Part shown: positions 52,870-62,387 of the stretch, one piece after another
How positions within the stretch are numbered: the stretch's first letter is position 1
Layout: each line of letters begins with the position of its first letter
Source: Pedomonas mirosovicensis
GTDB taxonomy: Bacteria; Pseudomonadota; Alphaproteobacteria; Sphingomonadales; Sphingomonadaceae
Length of the DNA stretch: 64,000 nucleotides
Assembly (NCBI RefSeq): GCF_022569295.1
Contig: NZ_JAKFIA010000001.1
Location: forward strand, 201,001-265,000
Reading direction: 5' to 3'
Made by a program: the position numbers and the translations under genes
Notes under the pieces: model-generated
Seen by the model: only the letters and a program-made list of their open reading frames with translations
The model's database searches: none
Told to the model about the DNA's origin: nothing

Positions 52870-53732
52870 TGCACGGGGCCGAACACCTTGAGGACGCAGC
52901 GGCGAGCTTCGACCCGCTGCGTCCCCGCCTCATCCGCGTCGCCTACCGGATGCTCGGCTCGGTCGCGGACGCCGAGGACGTGGTGCAGGAGGCCTTCATC
53001 CGCTGGATGGGGGCCGACCGCGCCGCGGTTCTCGAGCCCGAAGCCTTCCTGCGCCGCACGGTGACCCGTCTCTGCCTCGACCAGCTGAAGTCTGCCCGCC
53101 GCCAGCGCGAGACCTACGCGGGCCCCTGGCTTCCCGAGCCGATCGTCGAGGAGGCAGAGGAGGCGGACGACGTGACCCTGCCCCTGATGCTGGCGCTGGA
53201 GCGGCTGTCCCCGCTCGAGCGCGCCGCCTTCCTGCTCCACGACATCTTCGGCCTCGGCTTCGAGGAGGTGGCGGCGACGATCGAGCGCGACCCCGCCGCC
53301 TGCCGCCAGCTCGCCAGCCGCGCGCGCACCCACGTGCGCGCCGCGCGCCCGCGCTTCGAGGTGGAGAAGGAACGCGGCCTCGAACTCGCCAACGCCTTCT
53401 TCGCCGCCTCCCGCACCGGGGACATGACCGCGCTCGGCGCGATGCTGGCAAGCGACGTCAGCCTCCACGCCGATGGCGGCGGCAAGCGCTCGGCCGCACC
53501 GCAGCCCATTCTCGGCTATACCCATGTGATGCAGGTGCACAAGGCGATCGGCGCGCTGTTCAGGCTGCACGGCTCGCAGCTGGTGCGCGTCGGCTTCATC
53601 AACGGCCTGCCCGGCTTCGTCACCCGCGAGGCGGACGGCGAGCTGCAAACCACCGCGCTCGACATCGAGGGCGGCAAGATCGCCGCCATCTATGTGGTGC
53701 GCAATCCGGACAAGCTCCGGCACCTGAACTAG
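52869..53732 (+). CDS. ECF41-type RNA polymerase sigma factor with fused SnoaL-like domain
   Basis: 287 residues. Region 2 'DPLRPRLIRVAYRMLGSVAD', 'AEDVVQEAFIRW'; region 4 'LERLSPLERAAFLLHDIFGL' with 'SRARTHVRAARPRF'. The C-terminal ~110 residues form a SnoaL-like extension with the ECF41 hallmark 'DGGGKRSAAPQPILG'. The extension replaces a separate anti-sigma factor and controls activity. No anti-sigma gene is nearby, as expected. Confidence 0.94.
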   Translation: MHGAEHLEDAAASFDPLRPRLIRVAYRMLGSVADAEDVVQEAFIRWMGADRAAVLEPEAFLRRTVTRLCLDQLKSARRQRETYAGPWLPEPIVEEAEEADDVTLPLMLALERLSPLERAAFLLHDIFGLGFEEVAATIERDPAACRQLASRARTHVRAARPRFEVEKERGLELANAFFAASRTGDMTALGAMLASDVSLHADGGGKRSAAPQPILGYTHVMQVHKAIGALFRLHGSQLVRVGFINGLPGFVTREADGELQTTALDIEGGKIAAIYVVRNPDKLRHLN

Positions 53733-53743
53733 AAACCCTGCCG

Positions 53744-53768
53744 GGCGGGGCGGAGGGCCCCGCCGTTT
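53744..53768. terminator. Bidirectional hairpin between ECF41 and antiporter genes
   Basis: GGCGGGGC (53744-53751), loop GGAGG, GCCCCGCC (53757-53764), then GTTTCC. It separates two convergent genes. Confidence 0.65.
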
Positions 53769-53770
53769 CC

Positions 53771-55540
53771 TTATTCCCGCTCCCCAGGCTTCTCCCCGGC
53801 GGGCTCGGTGATGATGCGCTCCCGCGCGGTGCGGATGTCGCCGGATTCAACCTGCGCCTTGAGCCGATGCCGGTCGCTGGCGCGATACAGGGCCTCGGCG
53901 CGGTTGATGCCCTCGGCGGAGACGCCCATTTCCTCCAGCGCCTGCCGTGCCATCACCACGGCGGATTCCAGCACCTCGCGCACGATGCCGTTCATGGGCG
54001 CATCCTTCAGCTGGATGACGGTGCGGCGGTCGAAGGCGCGCACGTAGAGGGCGGCGCGCGGGAAGGCCTGATGGATTTCGTGGATCATCTCCGGGGTTAG
54101 CTGGTCGCCGTCCATGCAGAACAGGATCAGCTCCGCCTCTGCCGCTCCGGCCTGCCGCAGCAGGTCCAGCCGGGTGCCATCGCCGAAGTAGACCTTCGCG
54201 CCGAACTCCCCGGCCACGTCGATCATCTCGATGTCCGTGTCGATGAGCGTGACCGGAATGTTGCTCGCCATCAGCATCTGGGCGACGGTCTGGCCGAAGC
54301 GGCCATAGCCGATGACGATGGCGTTGGCCCCTTCCGCGCGCGGTCCCTCGCGCTCCTCCGCCTTGTGAATTGGCTCCTCGCGCAGCCTGCGGGTCGCCGC
54401 CATCAGGAAGGGCGTGGTCGCCATCGAAAGCGTCACGATCGCGCTGAACAGGCTTGCGGCCTCGGGCGCGATCAGCCACGCGTTCTGCGCCTGGGCGAAC
54501 AGCACGAAGCCGAATTCGCCCCCCTGGCTGAGCAACACGCCCAGCGCCAGCGCCGACCGCCACGTCATGCGACAGGCGAGCCCGATCAGCAGGATCACGA
54601 CCGTCTTCACCGCGATCAGCATGGCGGCCATCCCCGCCACGAACAGCGGGCGCTCGGCGATGGCGCCGAGGTCCAGCATCATGCCGACGGCAAGGAAGAA
54701 CAGGCCGAGGAGGATGGAGCGGAACGGCTCCACGTCCGCCTCCAGTTCGTGGCGGTAGGGCGAGTCCGCCAGCACCACGCCCGCGACGAACGCGCCGAGC
54801 GCGGTCGAGAGGCCCAGCGCCTCCATCAGCGCCGCCGCCGCGATCACCGTGAACAGCGCGGCGACGACGAACATCTCCCGCTCGCCCAGGTTGCCGATCA
54901 GCCGGAACAGCGGGCGGATGAGGAACCGCCCGGCGGCGAACAGCCCCGCCACCGCGCCCACCGTGTAGAGCGCCAGCAGCCAGCCCGGCGGGCCGCCGGC
55001 ATCCGCCGGGTTGCGGCTGAGCGCGGCGACGATGGTGATGAGCGGGATGATGGAGAGATCCTGAAACAGGAGGATGGCGAAGGCCCGCTCGCCAAACGGC
55101 GTCTTGAGGCGGCCGGAGGATTGCAGCATCGGCAGCACCTGCGCGGTGGAGGACAGCGCCAGCGGCAGCCCCAGCGCCAGCGCCGCCGCCGCGGAGAAGC
55201 CGGTGGACAGGGCGATGACGCCCGCCACCGCAAGGCCGCACGCCGCCACCTGCAACAGCCCGAGCCCGAGGATATCCCGGCGCATCCGCCACAGCCGCGC
55301 CGGGCTCAGCTCCAGCCCCACGATGAACAGCAGCAGCGTGATGCCGAGCTCGGCGATGCCCAGCTTGCTTTCCGCATCGCCCACCAGTCCCAGCACCTGC
55401 GGGCCGACCACGGCCCCGGCGACCAGATACCCCAGGGTCGCGCCCAGCCCCAGCCGCCGGAACAGCAGCACGAACACCAACGCGAAGCCGAGCAGCAGGA
55501 AGCCGTCGTGAAGCAGTAGAGTGGGCCCTGTTTCGTGCAT
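53771..55540 (-). CDS. CPA2-type monovalent cation:proton antiporter (KefB/KefC-like)
   Basis: 589 residues from the ATG at 55540; a longer frame lacks similarity. About 12 hydrophobic helices in residues 1-380 ('LGATLGYLVAGAVVGPQVLG', 'LPLALSSTAQVLPML', 'FLAVGMMLDLGAIAERPLFV'). Then a TrkA-N nucleotide-binding domain: 'AIVIGYGRFGQTVAQMLMAS', 'LIDTDIEMIDVAGEFGAKVY'. KefB/C proteins release K+ in exchange for H+ under electrophile stress; here glyoxalase genes are elsewhere, so that link is not shown. Confidence 0.93.
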   Translation of the reverse strand: MHETGPTLLLHDGFLLLGFALVFVLLFRRLGLGATLGYLVAGAVVGPQVLGLVGDAESKLGIAELGITLLLFIVGLELSPARLWRMRRDILGLGLLQVAACGLAVAGVIALSTGFSAAAALALGLPLALSSTAQVLPMLQSSGRLKTPFGERAFAILLFQDLSIIPLITIVAALSRNPADAGGPPGWLLALYTVGAVAGLFAAGRFLIRPLFRLIGNLGEREMFVVAALFTVIAAAALMEALGLSTALGAFVAGVVLADSPYRHELEADVEPFRSILLGLFFLAVGMMLDLGAIAERPLFVAGMAAMLIAVKTVVILLIGLACRMTWRSALALGVLLSQGGEFGFVLFAQAQNAWLIAPEAASLFSAIVTLSMATTPFLMAATRRLREEPIHKAEEREGPRAEGANAIVIGYGRFGQTVAQMLMASNIPVTLIDTDIEMIDVAGEFGAKVYFGDGTRLDLLRQAGAAEAELILFCMDGDQLTPEMIHEIHQAFPRAALYVRAFDRRTVIQLKDAPMNGIVREVLESAVVMARQALEEMGVSAEGINRAEALYRASDRHRLKAQVESGDIRTARERIITEPAGEKPGERE

Positions 55541-55805
55541 CTGGCCAGCCGATCCGGAAGAGAAAAGGTTGTGTTCCCGAGGGTTGGGGCACCGGGCTCC
55601 CAACCCCTTCACGCGATAGCCCGGCGGGTGACGCAAGCCTAGACCCTTTTCACCGCCCGCACCACGCCGGCCGCGCCGACCGATGCCCGAAAGGCGCTGG
55701 AACCAATCCCCCGGCAGGCGGGTTTGTCAGCAAATCTTGACACTTCCGGCCGGGCAGCACCGCCCCCGGTCGGCGATGATGCTGATATTCCACGGAAACC
55801 CATTC

Positions 55806-55821
55806 TGGCGCGGAACGTGCT
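55806..55821 (+). promoter_or_regulatory. Sigma-54-like promoter before the PEP-CTERM GDSL gene
   Basis: TGGCGCG-GAAC-GTGCT: GG at 55807-55808 and GC at 55819-55820, 12 nt apart. Two positions differ from the consensus TGGCACG-N4-TTGCT. Distance to the ATG is 53 nt, close to the 56 nt at the other PEP-CTERM gene. Confidence 0.65.
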
Positions 55822-55872
55822 TGGCCTGTGGCCTGCGACACCATCACCAACCGCTCATTCGGGAGGACGATC

Positions 55873-56877
55873 ATGGCACGGTGGCCGACGATGGAACGAC
55901 TGACCCTTCTTTCCCTGTTCGCCCTGGCTGCGGCGGGGGCGAGCGCGCCCGCGGCCGCCCTGCCCGCCTTCAGCGACATCATCGTCTTCGGCGACAGCCT
56001 CACCGACACGGGCAACGCACATCTGGGCGCACCCCAGCAGGGCATACCGGACCCCGCGCCGCCAGCCCTCGGCTACTTCAACGGCCGCTTCTCCAACGGC
56101 CCCATGTGGACGGACTACCTGAGCCAAAGCCTCGGCTTCGGCCTCCTTGAGCCGCGCCTGGCGGGCGGCACCAACTATTCCGTGGGCGGCGCGCGGGCCG
56201 TGCCCAACGCCGACCCCTCGCTGGACTTCCCCCAGCAGCTTGAGTTCTTCGCCAACGACCTCGGCGGCGGCCCGGCCGACCCCAACGCGCTCTACGTGGT
56301 CAACTTCGGCGGCAACGATGCGCGGGATATCCTCCACGCCGCCGCCGACGCGCCCGACCCCGCCGCCGTCATCCCCACCATCGCGGCGGGCATCGAGGCG
56401 CTGAGCCAGCTTGGGGCCCGCAACATTCTAGTGGGCGGCATTCCCAACATCGGCCTGCAACCCGAGCAGAACGGCGCGGAAGCGGAAGGGCGCGCCCTGT
56501 CGCTGGCCCTCGACGCCGCGCTGGAGGCCGCCCTTGCCGACCTGACGCTGGCGGCGGGCACGGAAATCTTCACCTTCGACTACTTCGCCGTCACCGACGC
56601 CATCGAGCAGAACCCCACCGCCTTCGGCTTCACCCAGCCGCTCGACATCCCCTGCCTCGCCGTGCCCGACGCCTCGCCCGAGTGCCCCGGCTTCCTATTC
56701 TTCGACCCGCTCCACCCCAGCACGGCCGCCCATCGGCTGATCGCCGACGCGGCCCTCGCCGCCCTCAACGACACCACCGACGTGCCCGAACCGGCAACCC
56801 TTGCGCTCCTGGGGCTGGGGGTGGCTGGCATCGGCACCGCCCGCAGGCGCAGCGGCGGCAGCAGGGTGCGGGCGTAA
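55873..56877 (+). CDS. PEP-CTERM GDSL/SGNH-type esterase
   Basis: 334 residues from the ATG at 55873 (GGGAGGA upstream). Signal peptide 'LLSLFALAAAGASAPAAA'. SGNH blocks: 'IIVFGDSLTDTGNAH' (catalytic Ser), Gly in the 'GGTNYSVGGAR' region, 'VNFGGNDARDIL' (Asn), and 'FFDPLHPSTAAHRLIADAAL' (Asp/His). C-terminal sorting signal 'VPEPATLALLGLGVAGIGTA' then RRR. An esterase or lipase displayed or released via exosortase. No exosortase is in the window. Confidence 0.93.
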   Translation: MARWPTMERLTLLSLFALAAAGASAPAAALPAFSDIIVFGDSLTDTGNAHLGAPQQGIPDPAPPALGYFNGRFSNGPMWTDYLSQSLGFGLLEPRLAGGTNYSVGGARAVPNADPSLDFPQQLEFFANDLGGGPADPNALYVVNFGGNDARDILHAAADAPDPAAVIPTIAAGIEALSQLGARNILVGGIPNIGLQPEQNGAEAEGRALSLALDAALEAALADLTLAAGTEIFTFDYFAVTDAIEQNPTAFGFTQPLDIPCLAVPDASPECPGFLFFDPLHPSTAAHRLIADAALAALNDTTDVPEPATLALLGLGVAGIGTARRRSGGSRVRA

Positions 56878-56906
56878 AATCCGCAACCGTCCCAGCCTAC
56901 CAAAAA

Positions 56907-56940
56907 GGGCACCGGCTCATCCGCCGGTGCCCTTTGTTTT
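56907..56940 (+). terminator. Intrinsic terminator after GDSL gene
   Basis: GGGCACCGGC (56907-56916), loop TCATCC, GCCGGTGCCC (56923-56932), TTTGTTTT. Confidence 0.9.
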
Positions 56941-56947
56941 TATTCAA

Positions 56948-56986
56948 GATTTTGCAGGGGGCTCACCCCCTGCACCCCTTCGTCAT
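56948..56986. repeat. Extragenic repeat, left half (copy I)
   Basis: TTTTGCAGGGGG...CCCCCTGC (hairpin 56954-56973) followed by ACCCCTTCGTC, a shortened left-half layout. The opposing right half is at about 58640-58690, beyond the orphan gene and vapBC. Confidence 0.55.
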
Positions 56987-57028
56987 TAGGCTAGGCCTTC
57001 GTAAGCCGAAGCGAGCCATCGCTAACCA

Positions 57029-57778
57029 TTAGACGTCAACTGAAGCCTCATTGAACCGCATCCCCCACAGCCGCTTTTGTATTGCGTCACCTATAGCTTT
57101 CAATTGACTTTCACCCTCTTCCCTCAACTTGTCTACATGACTAACGTGGCGGGAACCCCGCACCGGGTTCCGCTCCTTTAACTCTCGTTCCTGCAGGGCA
57201 TCAAATAGTAAGCCACCAAATTCGTCTAATTTTTGTGCAAGCGAAGCATCTATAAAAATCTTGTTCTTTCGAAAAAAATCTAGAAATTTTCGAAAATCGC
57301 CACGGACTTGGTTATACCTAACCCAAAATTCTTTTTCTTTATAAGCATCCAATTTATTGCTGGCTGTTCTGATCTCGTCTTTTTCCCAATCAGAAAATTC
57401 GCTACGGCGAAGAAAATCTTCCAGTTCCTCAGGACACATCCTATCCAAGTTTGGATATGACTGGAGGGGATGAACAAACCAAAATACCGAAGTGTAGGCG
57501 TCACTGAGCAGAGCCCATACTTCAGGCAATACGCCGAATTCGTACTGATTCAGCTTTACGGTGCGGTCCAGAAGCCCATTGAACCTGAATCGCAGACGCT
57601 CAATTTCCTGCTGCTGTTGGTGTTTAAACGATTCTAGCCGTTCATCGAATTTCGTCTTAAGCCAATTATCGCCGTAGCGCTGGAATAGCCAGTATGCAGT
57701 TCCGGCCAAGGAAACTGTAGTAATTCCAAACCCTCCCAAGCCTGCCAGAAACTGCAACAGCCAATCGGGTTCATTCAT
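57029..57778 (-). CDS. AT-rich orphan protein with N-terminal membrane anchor
   Basis: 249 residues. The gene is much richer in A+T than all its neighbours and uses AT-ending codons, pointing to recent transfer. One hydrophobic helix at about residues 8-32 ('FLAGLGGFGITTVSLAGTAY') is followed by a long charged, probably coiled-coil segment ('KFDERLESFKHQQQQEIERL') and a helical C-terminal domain. No family recognised. Membrane-anchored helical proteins of this kind are found in defence islands, but nothing here proves that role. Confidence 0.75.
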   Translation of the reverse strand: MNEPDWLLQFLAGLGGFGITTVSLAGTAYWLFQRYGDNWLKTKFDERLESFKHQQQQEIERLRFRFNGLLDRTVKLNQYEFGVLPEVWALLSDAYTSVFWFVHPLQSYPNLDRMCPEELEDFLRRSEFSDWEKDEIRTASNKLDAYKEKEFWVRYNQVRGDFRKFLDFFRKNKIFIDASLAQKLDEFGGLLFDALQERELKERNPVRGSRHVSHVDKLREEGESQLKAIGDAIQKRLWGMRFNEASVDV

Positions 57779-57944
57779 TTTTCTGCCCCCAACTTAAACC
57801 CAAAATTTTAACGCAGCCCATCACGTAGAGAATGCCCCCTGCGGGCTCAATCAATTTACCCAATTATAAAATATAATAAATGTGTGTCCGCACATTTGCT
57901 TGATACGTGCTGCCCCCGTTGTTCATTGAGCGCCACTCCGCCTT

Positions 57945-57974
57945 AGTGTATATACGTGTAGATACCTCGACGGA
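57945..57974 (+). promoter_or_regulatory. vapBC operator/promoter region
   Basis: Two near-identical 8-mers GTATATAC (57948-57955) and GTAGATAC (57958-57965), one helical turn apart, the first self-complementary. They lie just before CGGAG (57970-57974) and the vapB ATG. A binding site for the VapB(C) autorepressor is likely. Confidence 0.5.
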
Positions 57975-57981
57975 GTGCGCC

Positions 57982-58221
57982 ATGACGGTTGTGACGAGCC
58001 GGACCTTCCGGGCCGGAAACAGCGAGGCAGTGCGGCTGCCGCGCGAGGTGGCGTTCGGACCGGATACGGAGGTGACGATCGTGCGGCACGGGGATGTGGT
58101 GACCATCTACCCGGCCAAGCCTTCTCCGGCCGATCTGGTGGCAGCGCTGCGGGCGATGCCCAAACCAGATGCCGTGGAGGAGCGGGAGCCGGTGGAGGCT
58201 CCGGAGCGCCCCGGTCTGTAA
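57982..58221 (+). CDS. VapB-type antitoxin
   Basis: 79 residues from the ATG at 57982. The N-terminal swapped-hairpin (AbrB/MazE-like) DNA-binding fold is clear: 'VTSRTFRAGNSEAVRLPREV' then 'TEVTIVRHGDVVTIYP'. The C-terminal tail, rich in Pro and Glu, should wrap the toxin. It ends 3 nt before vapC. Confidence 0.88.
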   Translation: MTVVTSRTFRAGNSEAVRLPREVAFGPDTEVTIVRHGDVVTIYPAKPSPADLVAALRAMPKPDAVEEREPVEAPERPGL

Positions 58222-58224
58222 CCC

Positions 58225-58623
58225 ATGGCGTGGCTGATCGACACCAACGTCGCCATTCACCTGCGCGACGGTAACGACGCCGTGCTGGACCGCGTGGCGC
58301 GGCTGGACAGTATGCCGCTGCTCTCGGTGGTCTCGGCGGTGGAGTTGGAAGGCGGGGTTTACCGCGACCCTCGGCAGGCCGCCATTCGTCGCGCCCGGCT
58401 CGATTTTCTGCTGTCGCGGCTTGCCATTCTTGCGTTTGATGCCGAGACCGCCGCTGCCTACGGCCGCATCGTTTCAGCGACCGGATACTCCCGCACCAAT
58501 GTGCTCGACCGCATGATCGCGGCGCAGGCGATCGTGCACCGTGCCACGTTGATCACCATGAACCCGGCGGACTTCCGCGACATTCCGGGCCTCGCCATGG
58601 AAGCATGGGACGTGCCGCAATAA
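58225..58623 (+). CDS. VapC-type PIN-domain ribonuclease toxin
   Basis: 132 residues. PIN-domain acidic residues: Asp in 'WLIDTNVAIHLRDGN', Glu in 'VVSAVELEGGVYRDP', Asp in 'TNVLDRMIAAQAI' and Asp in 'ITMNPADFRDIPGL'. VapC toxins cut tRNA or rRNA when the antitoxin is lost. The pair sits between left- and right-type repeat halves. Confidence 0.93.
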   Translation: MAWLIDTNVAIHLRDGNDAVLDRVARLDSMPLLSVVSAVELEGGVYRDPRQAAIRRARLDFLLSRLAILAFDAETAAAYGRIVSATGYSRTNVLDRMIAAQAIVHRATLITMNPADFRDIPGLAMEAWDVPQ

Positions 58624-58629
58624 CGCTTA

Positions 58630-58692
58630 CCCCGCGCACGGCCCGGTAAACAAATGGGAGCGCGAGGGGTGAGCCCCTCGCAAATTCCCTCA
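58630..58692. repeat. Extragenic repeat, right half (copy J)
   Basis: GCGCACGGCCCGG, then AAACAAATGGGAG, hairpin GCGAGGGG / CCCCTCGC (58662-58681), AAATTCCCTCAA. Right-half layout, inverted relative to copy I. Confidence 0.6.
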
Positions 58693-58712
58693 ATCACCAA
58701 AAGGCGAAGCCC

Positions 58713-59768
58713 TTACTTCGCGGCCTTCACATCCACACCGACGGCGTCGGCAACCGAGGCGAAGCCGTCGCGGCGGAGCAGGTAGGCGAGGTCGTGCTTG
58801 AGGCGGGCCACCAAGCCGGGGCCTTCGTAGACGAGGCTGCTGTAGAGCTGCACGAGGGACGCGCCGCTGCGGATTTTGGCGTAGGCGTCCGCCCCGCTTG
58901 CCACGCCGCCGACGCCGATGAGCGGCATTCGGTGGCCCACCAAGCCATAGAAGCGGCGGAGCATTTCCGTCGAGGCGTCGAACAGCGGCGCGCCGGAGAG
59001 GCCGCCGGTCTCGCCCTTGTTGGGGCTCTGGAGGGTTTCGGGCCGGGTGATGGTGGTGTTGGAGACGATGAGGCCGTCGATGCCGCTCTCGAGCGCCACG
59101 GCGGCGATGTCGTCGACGTCGGCGTCCGTCAGGTCCGGCGCGACTTTCACCAGCACGGGCGTTTTGTCCTGCCCCCGCGCTTCGAGGCAGCGGCCGATGA
59201 GCTCGGCGAGGGACGCGCGGCTTTGCAGGGCGCGCAGGCCGGGCGTGTTGGGGGAGGAGATGTTGATGGTGATGTAGGAGACCAGCCCGAGGATGCCGCG
59301 GATGGCGGTGACGTAATCGTTGATCCGGTCCTCGCTGTCTTTATTGGCACCAACGTTGCCCCCTAAAATGCCGGGGCGGCCCGCGCGGGCTTGCAGGCGG
59401 GCCTTCACCGCGTCCAGCCCTTCGTTGTTGAAGCCCATGCGGTTGATGACGGCGCGGTCTTCCACGAGGCGGAACAGGCGCGGGCGCGGGTTGCCCGCCT
59501 GCGGGCGCGGCGTCACCGTGCCGACCTCGACGAAGCCGAAGCCCAGCTTGAGGAGGGGATCGGGCACCTCGGCGTTCTTGTCGAAGCCGGGGGCCATGCC
59601 GATGGGGTTGGGAAATTCCAGCCCCCAGAGGTTCACGCGCAGCAGCGCGTCGTCCGGCTTGGCCTTGGGGACAAAGCCGGTTTTCAGCCCGGCGATGGTG
59701 AGGCGGTGGGCGGTTTCCGCATCCAGCGCGAACAGGCCCGGCCGGGCGAGGCGGTAGTAATCAACCAT
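58713..59768 (-). CDS. pyrD: Dihydroorotate dehydrogenase (quinone), class 2
   Basis: 351 residues from the ATG at 59768; the longer frame upstream is the DUF952 gene read through. Pyrimidine synthesis, linked to the membrane quinone pool. An N-terminal amphipathic helix ('YYRLARPGLFALDAETAHRL') marks class 2. FMN/substrate residues lie in 'NPIGMAPGFDKNAEV', 'NRMGFNNEGLDAV', 'NISSPNTPGLR' (with the catalytic Ser) and 'IGVGGVASGADAYAKIRSGA'. Overlaps the DUF952 stop by a TGATG junction. Confidence 0.96.
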   Translation of the reverse strand: MVDYYRLARPGLFALDAETAHRLTIAGLKTGFVPKAKPDDALLRVNLWGLEFPNPIGMAPGFDKNAEVPDPLLKLGFGFVEVGTVTPRPQAGNPRPRLFRLVEDRAVINRMGFNNEGLDAVKARLQARAGRPGILGGNVGANKDSEDRINDYVTAIRGILGLVSYITINISSPNTPGLRALQSRASLAELIGRCLEARGQDKTPVLVKVAPDLTDADVDDIAAVALESGIDGLIVSNTTITRPETLQSPNKGETGGLSGAPLFDASTEMLRRFYGLVGHRMPLIGVGGVASGADAYAKIRSGASLVQLYSSLVYEGPGLVARLKHDLAYLLRRDGFASVADAVGVDVKAAK

Positions 59769-60109
59769 CACTTGAGTCCTTCCGGAAACTTGTGCGCGCC
59801 GTCCACCACAGGCAGCGGCCAGGTGCGGGTGACGCTTGCCAGCGGCAGCACGCCATAAAGGTGGGGGAACAGCTGGCCGTTGCGGGAGGGCTCCCAGCGC
59901 AGGGCGGGGCCCAGCAGGTCCGCCTCCACTTCCGCCAGCACCAGCCCCGCTTCGCCCGCGAAATGCCTGGCCGCCGTGCCTGCCAGCTGTTCGGCCGTCG
60001 AGAAGTGGATGAAGCCGTCCCGCTGGTCGTCGCTCGAGCCCGCGAAGGCGCCGGAGCCTTGCGCCGCTTCCCATTCGGCGGCGCGGAAGATCTTGTAGAT
60101 GGTGGTCAC
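59768..60109 (-). CDS. DUF952 protein
   Basis: 113 residues from the GTG at 60109, where family similarity begins ('TIYKIFRAAEWEAAQGSGAF'). 'RDGFIHFSTAEQLAGTAARH' and 'FPHLYGVLPLASV' are the family signature. DUF952 proteins are often next to pyrD in alphaproteobacteria, as here. Function unknown. Confidence 0.88.
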   Translation of the reverse strand: MTTIYKIFRAAEWEAAQGSGAFAGSSDDQRDGFIHFSTAEQLAGTAARHFAGEAGLVLAEVEADLLGPALRWEPSRNGQLFPHLYGVLPLASVTRTWPLPVVDGAHKFPEGLK

Positions 60110-60346
60110 TGGCTCACCCGCATGGCTGGTTTGATCCCTAACGCTCGCGTGCGAGTCGCACGCCTCGCGCCCTCCCATACGCGCCCGCGCCCCTGCCGGA
60201 CAAGCCATCGCACGCCGGCCATTGCAGCGCCTGCCGAATTTGCAGCCCAAGCCCCACTTCGCCCTTTTCCCTTGTCGTTCGATAGGCTAAGCGACGCAGG
60301 CGCAAGCGAAACGGCGGTTTGGCAGCCTCTTGCTCCCGTTCCGCGC

Positions 60347-60376
60347 TTGACATCGGGATACCCCTCCCCACATAAA
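60347..60376 (+). promoter_or_regulatory. Promoter of the suf operon
   Basis: TTGACA (60347-60352), spacer of 17-18 nt, ACATAA/CATAAA (60370-60376). It lies 45 nt before the sufR start. AT-rich sequence between the -10 box and the start could hold the SufR-type binding site. The remaining part of the 310-base gap 60110-60419 shows nothing else. Confidence 0.6.
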
Positions 60377-60419
60377 CCGGACGAAATTGATCTGATTTAA
60401 CCCGGAGCACGCGCGAGCG

Positions 60420-60887
60420 ATGGTGCGCCTGTCCAACCTGGCGGATTATGCGGTGGTGGTGATGTGCCAGATGGCCATGACCAGCGACACCCGTCCCTCC
60501 GCCGCCAACGTGGCGGCGGCGACCACCATTCCCGTGCCGACGGTCGCCAAGCTGCTGGGCACCCTCTCCCGCGCCGGGCTTCTGGTCTCCTACCGGGGCA
60601 TCAGCGGCGGCTTTGCGCTCGCCCGCCCCGCCGGGGAGATCAGCGTGGCGGAGATCGTGGAGGCGGTGGACGGGCCGATCGCGCTCACCCACTGCACCGA
60701 CCCCGCGCCCGGCCAGTGTTCGCGCGAGGGCATCTGCTCCATCAAGCCGCACTGGCAGATCATCAACCGCACGATCCGCGATGCGCTGGGAACCGTTTCG
60801 CTCGCCGATCTGGTGCAAGGCACGGCAACGCTGCCCGCCCTCGCGGCAGCCGAACCCGCCGCTGAATCCAACGAGTTGAGGCGTTAA
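60420..60887 (+). CDS. Rrf2-family SUF system regulator
   Basis: 155 residues. The Rrf2 winged helix is clear: '[18 protein letters not shown]', '[20 protein letters not shown]', '[14 protein letters not shown]'. Three cysteines that would hold an Fe-S cluster are in '[20 protein letters not shown]'. It is the first gene of the suf operon (1-nt gap to sufB), so it likely senses Fe-S status and controls its own operon. Confidence 0.92.
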   Translation: MVRLSNLADYAVVVMCQMAMTSDTRPSAANVAAATTIPVPTVAKLLGTLSRAGLLVSYRGISGGFALARPAGEISVAEIVEAVDGPIALTHCTDPAPGQCSREGICSIKPHWQIINRTIRDALGTVSLADLVQGTATLPALAAAEPAAESNELRR

Positions 60888-60888
60888 C

Positions 60889-62358
<1,470 letters not shown>

Positions 62359-62387
62359 TCCGCCAGAGAAAAACAGGAAGTATACCG

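Noticed and set aside
12809-58681. Repeat-family hairpins as ordinary intrinsic terminators
   Set aside because: The hairpins are flanked by A-runs on the right and T-runs on the left, not by T-runs 3' of the stem in the direction of the genes. They also come in inverted pairs with a shared core. Some may still terminate by other means.
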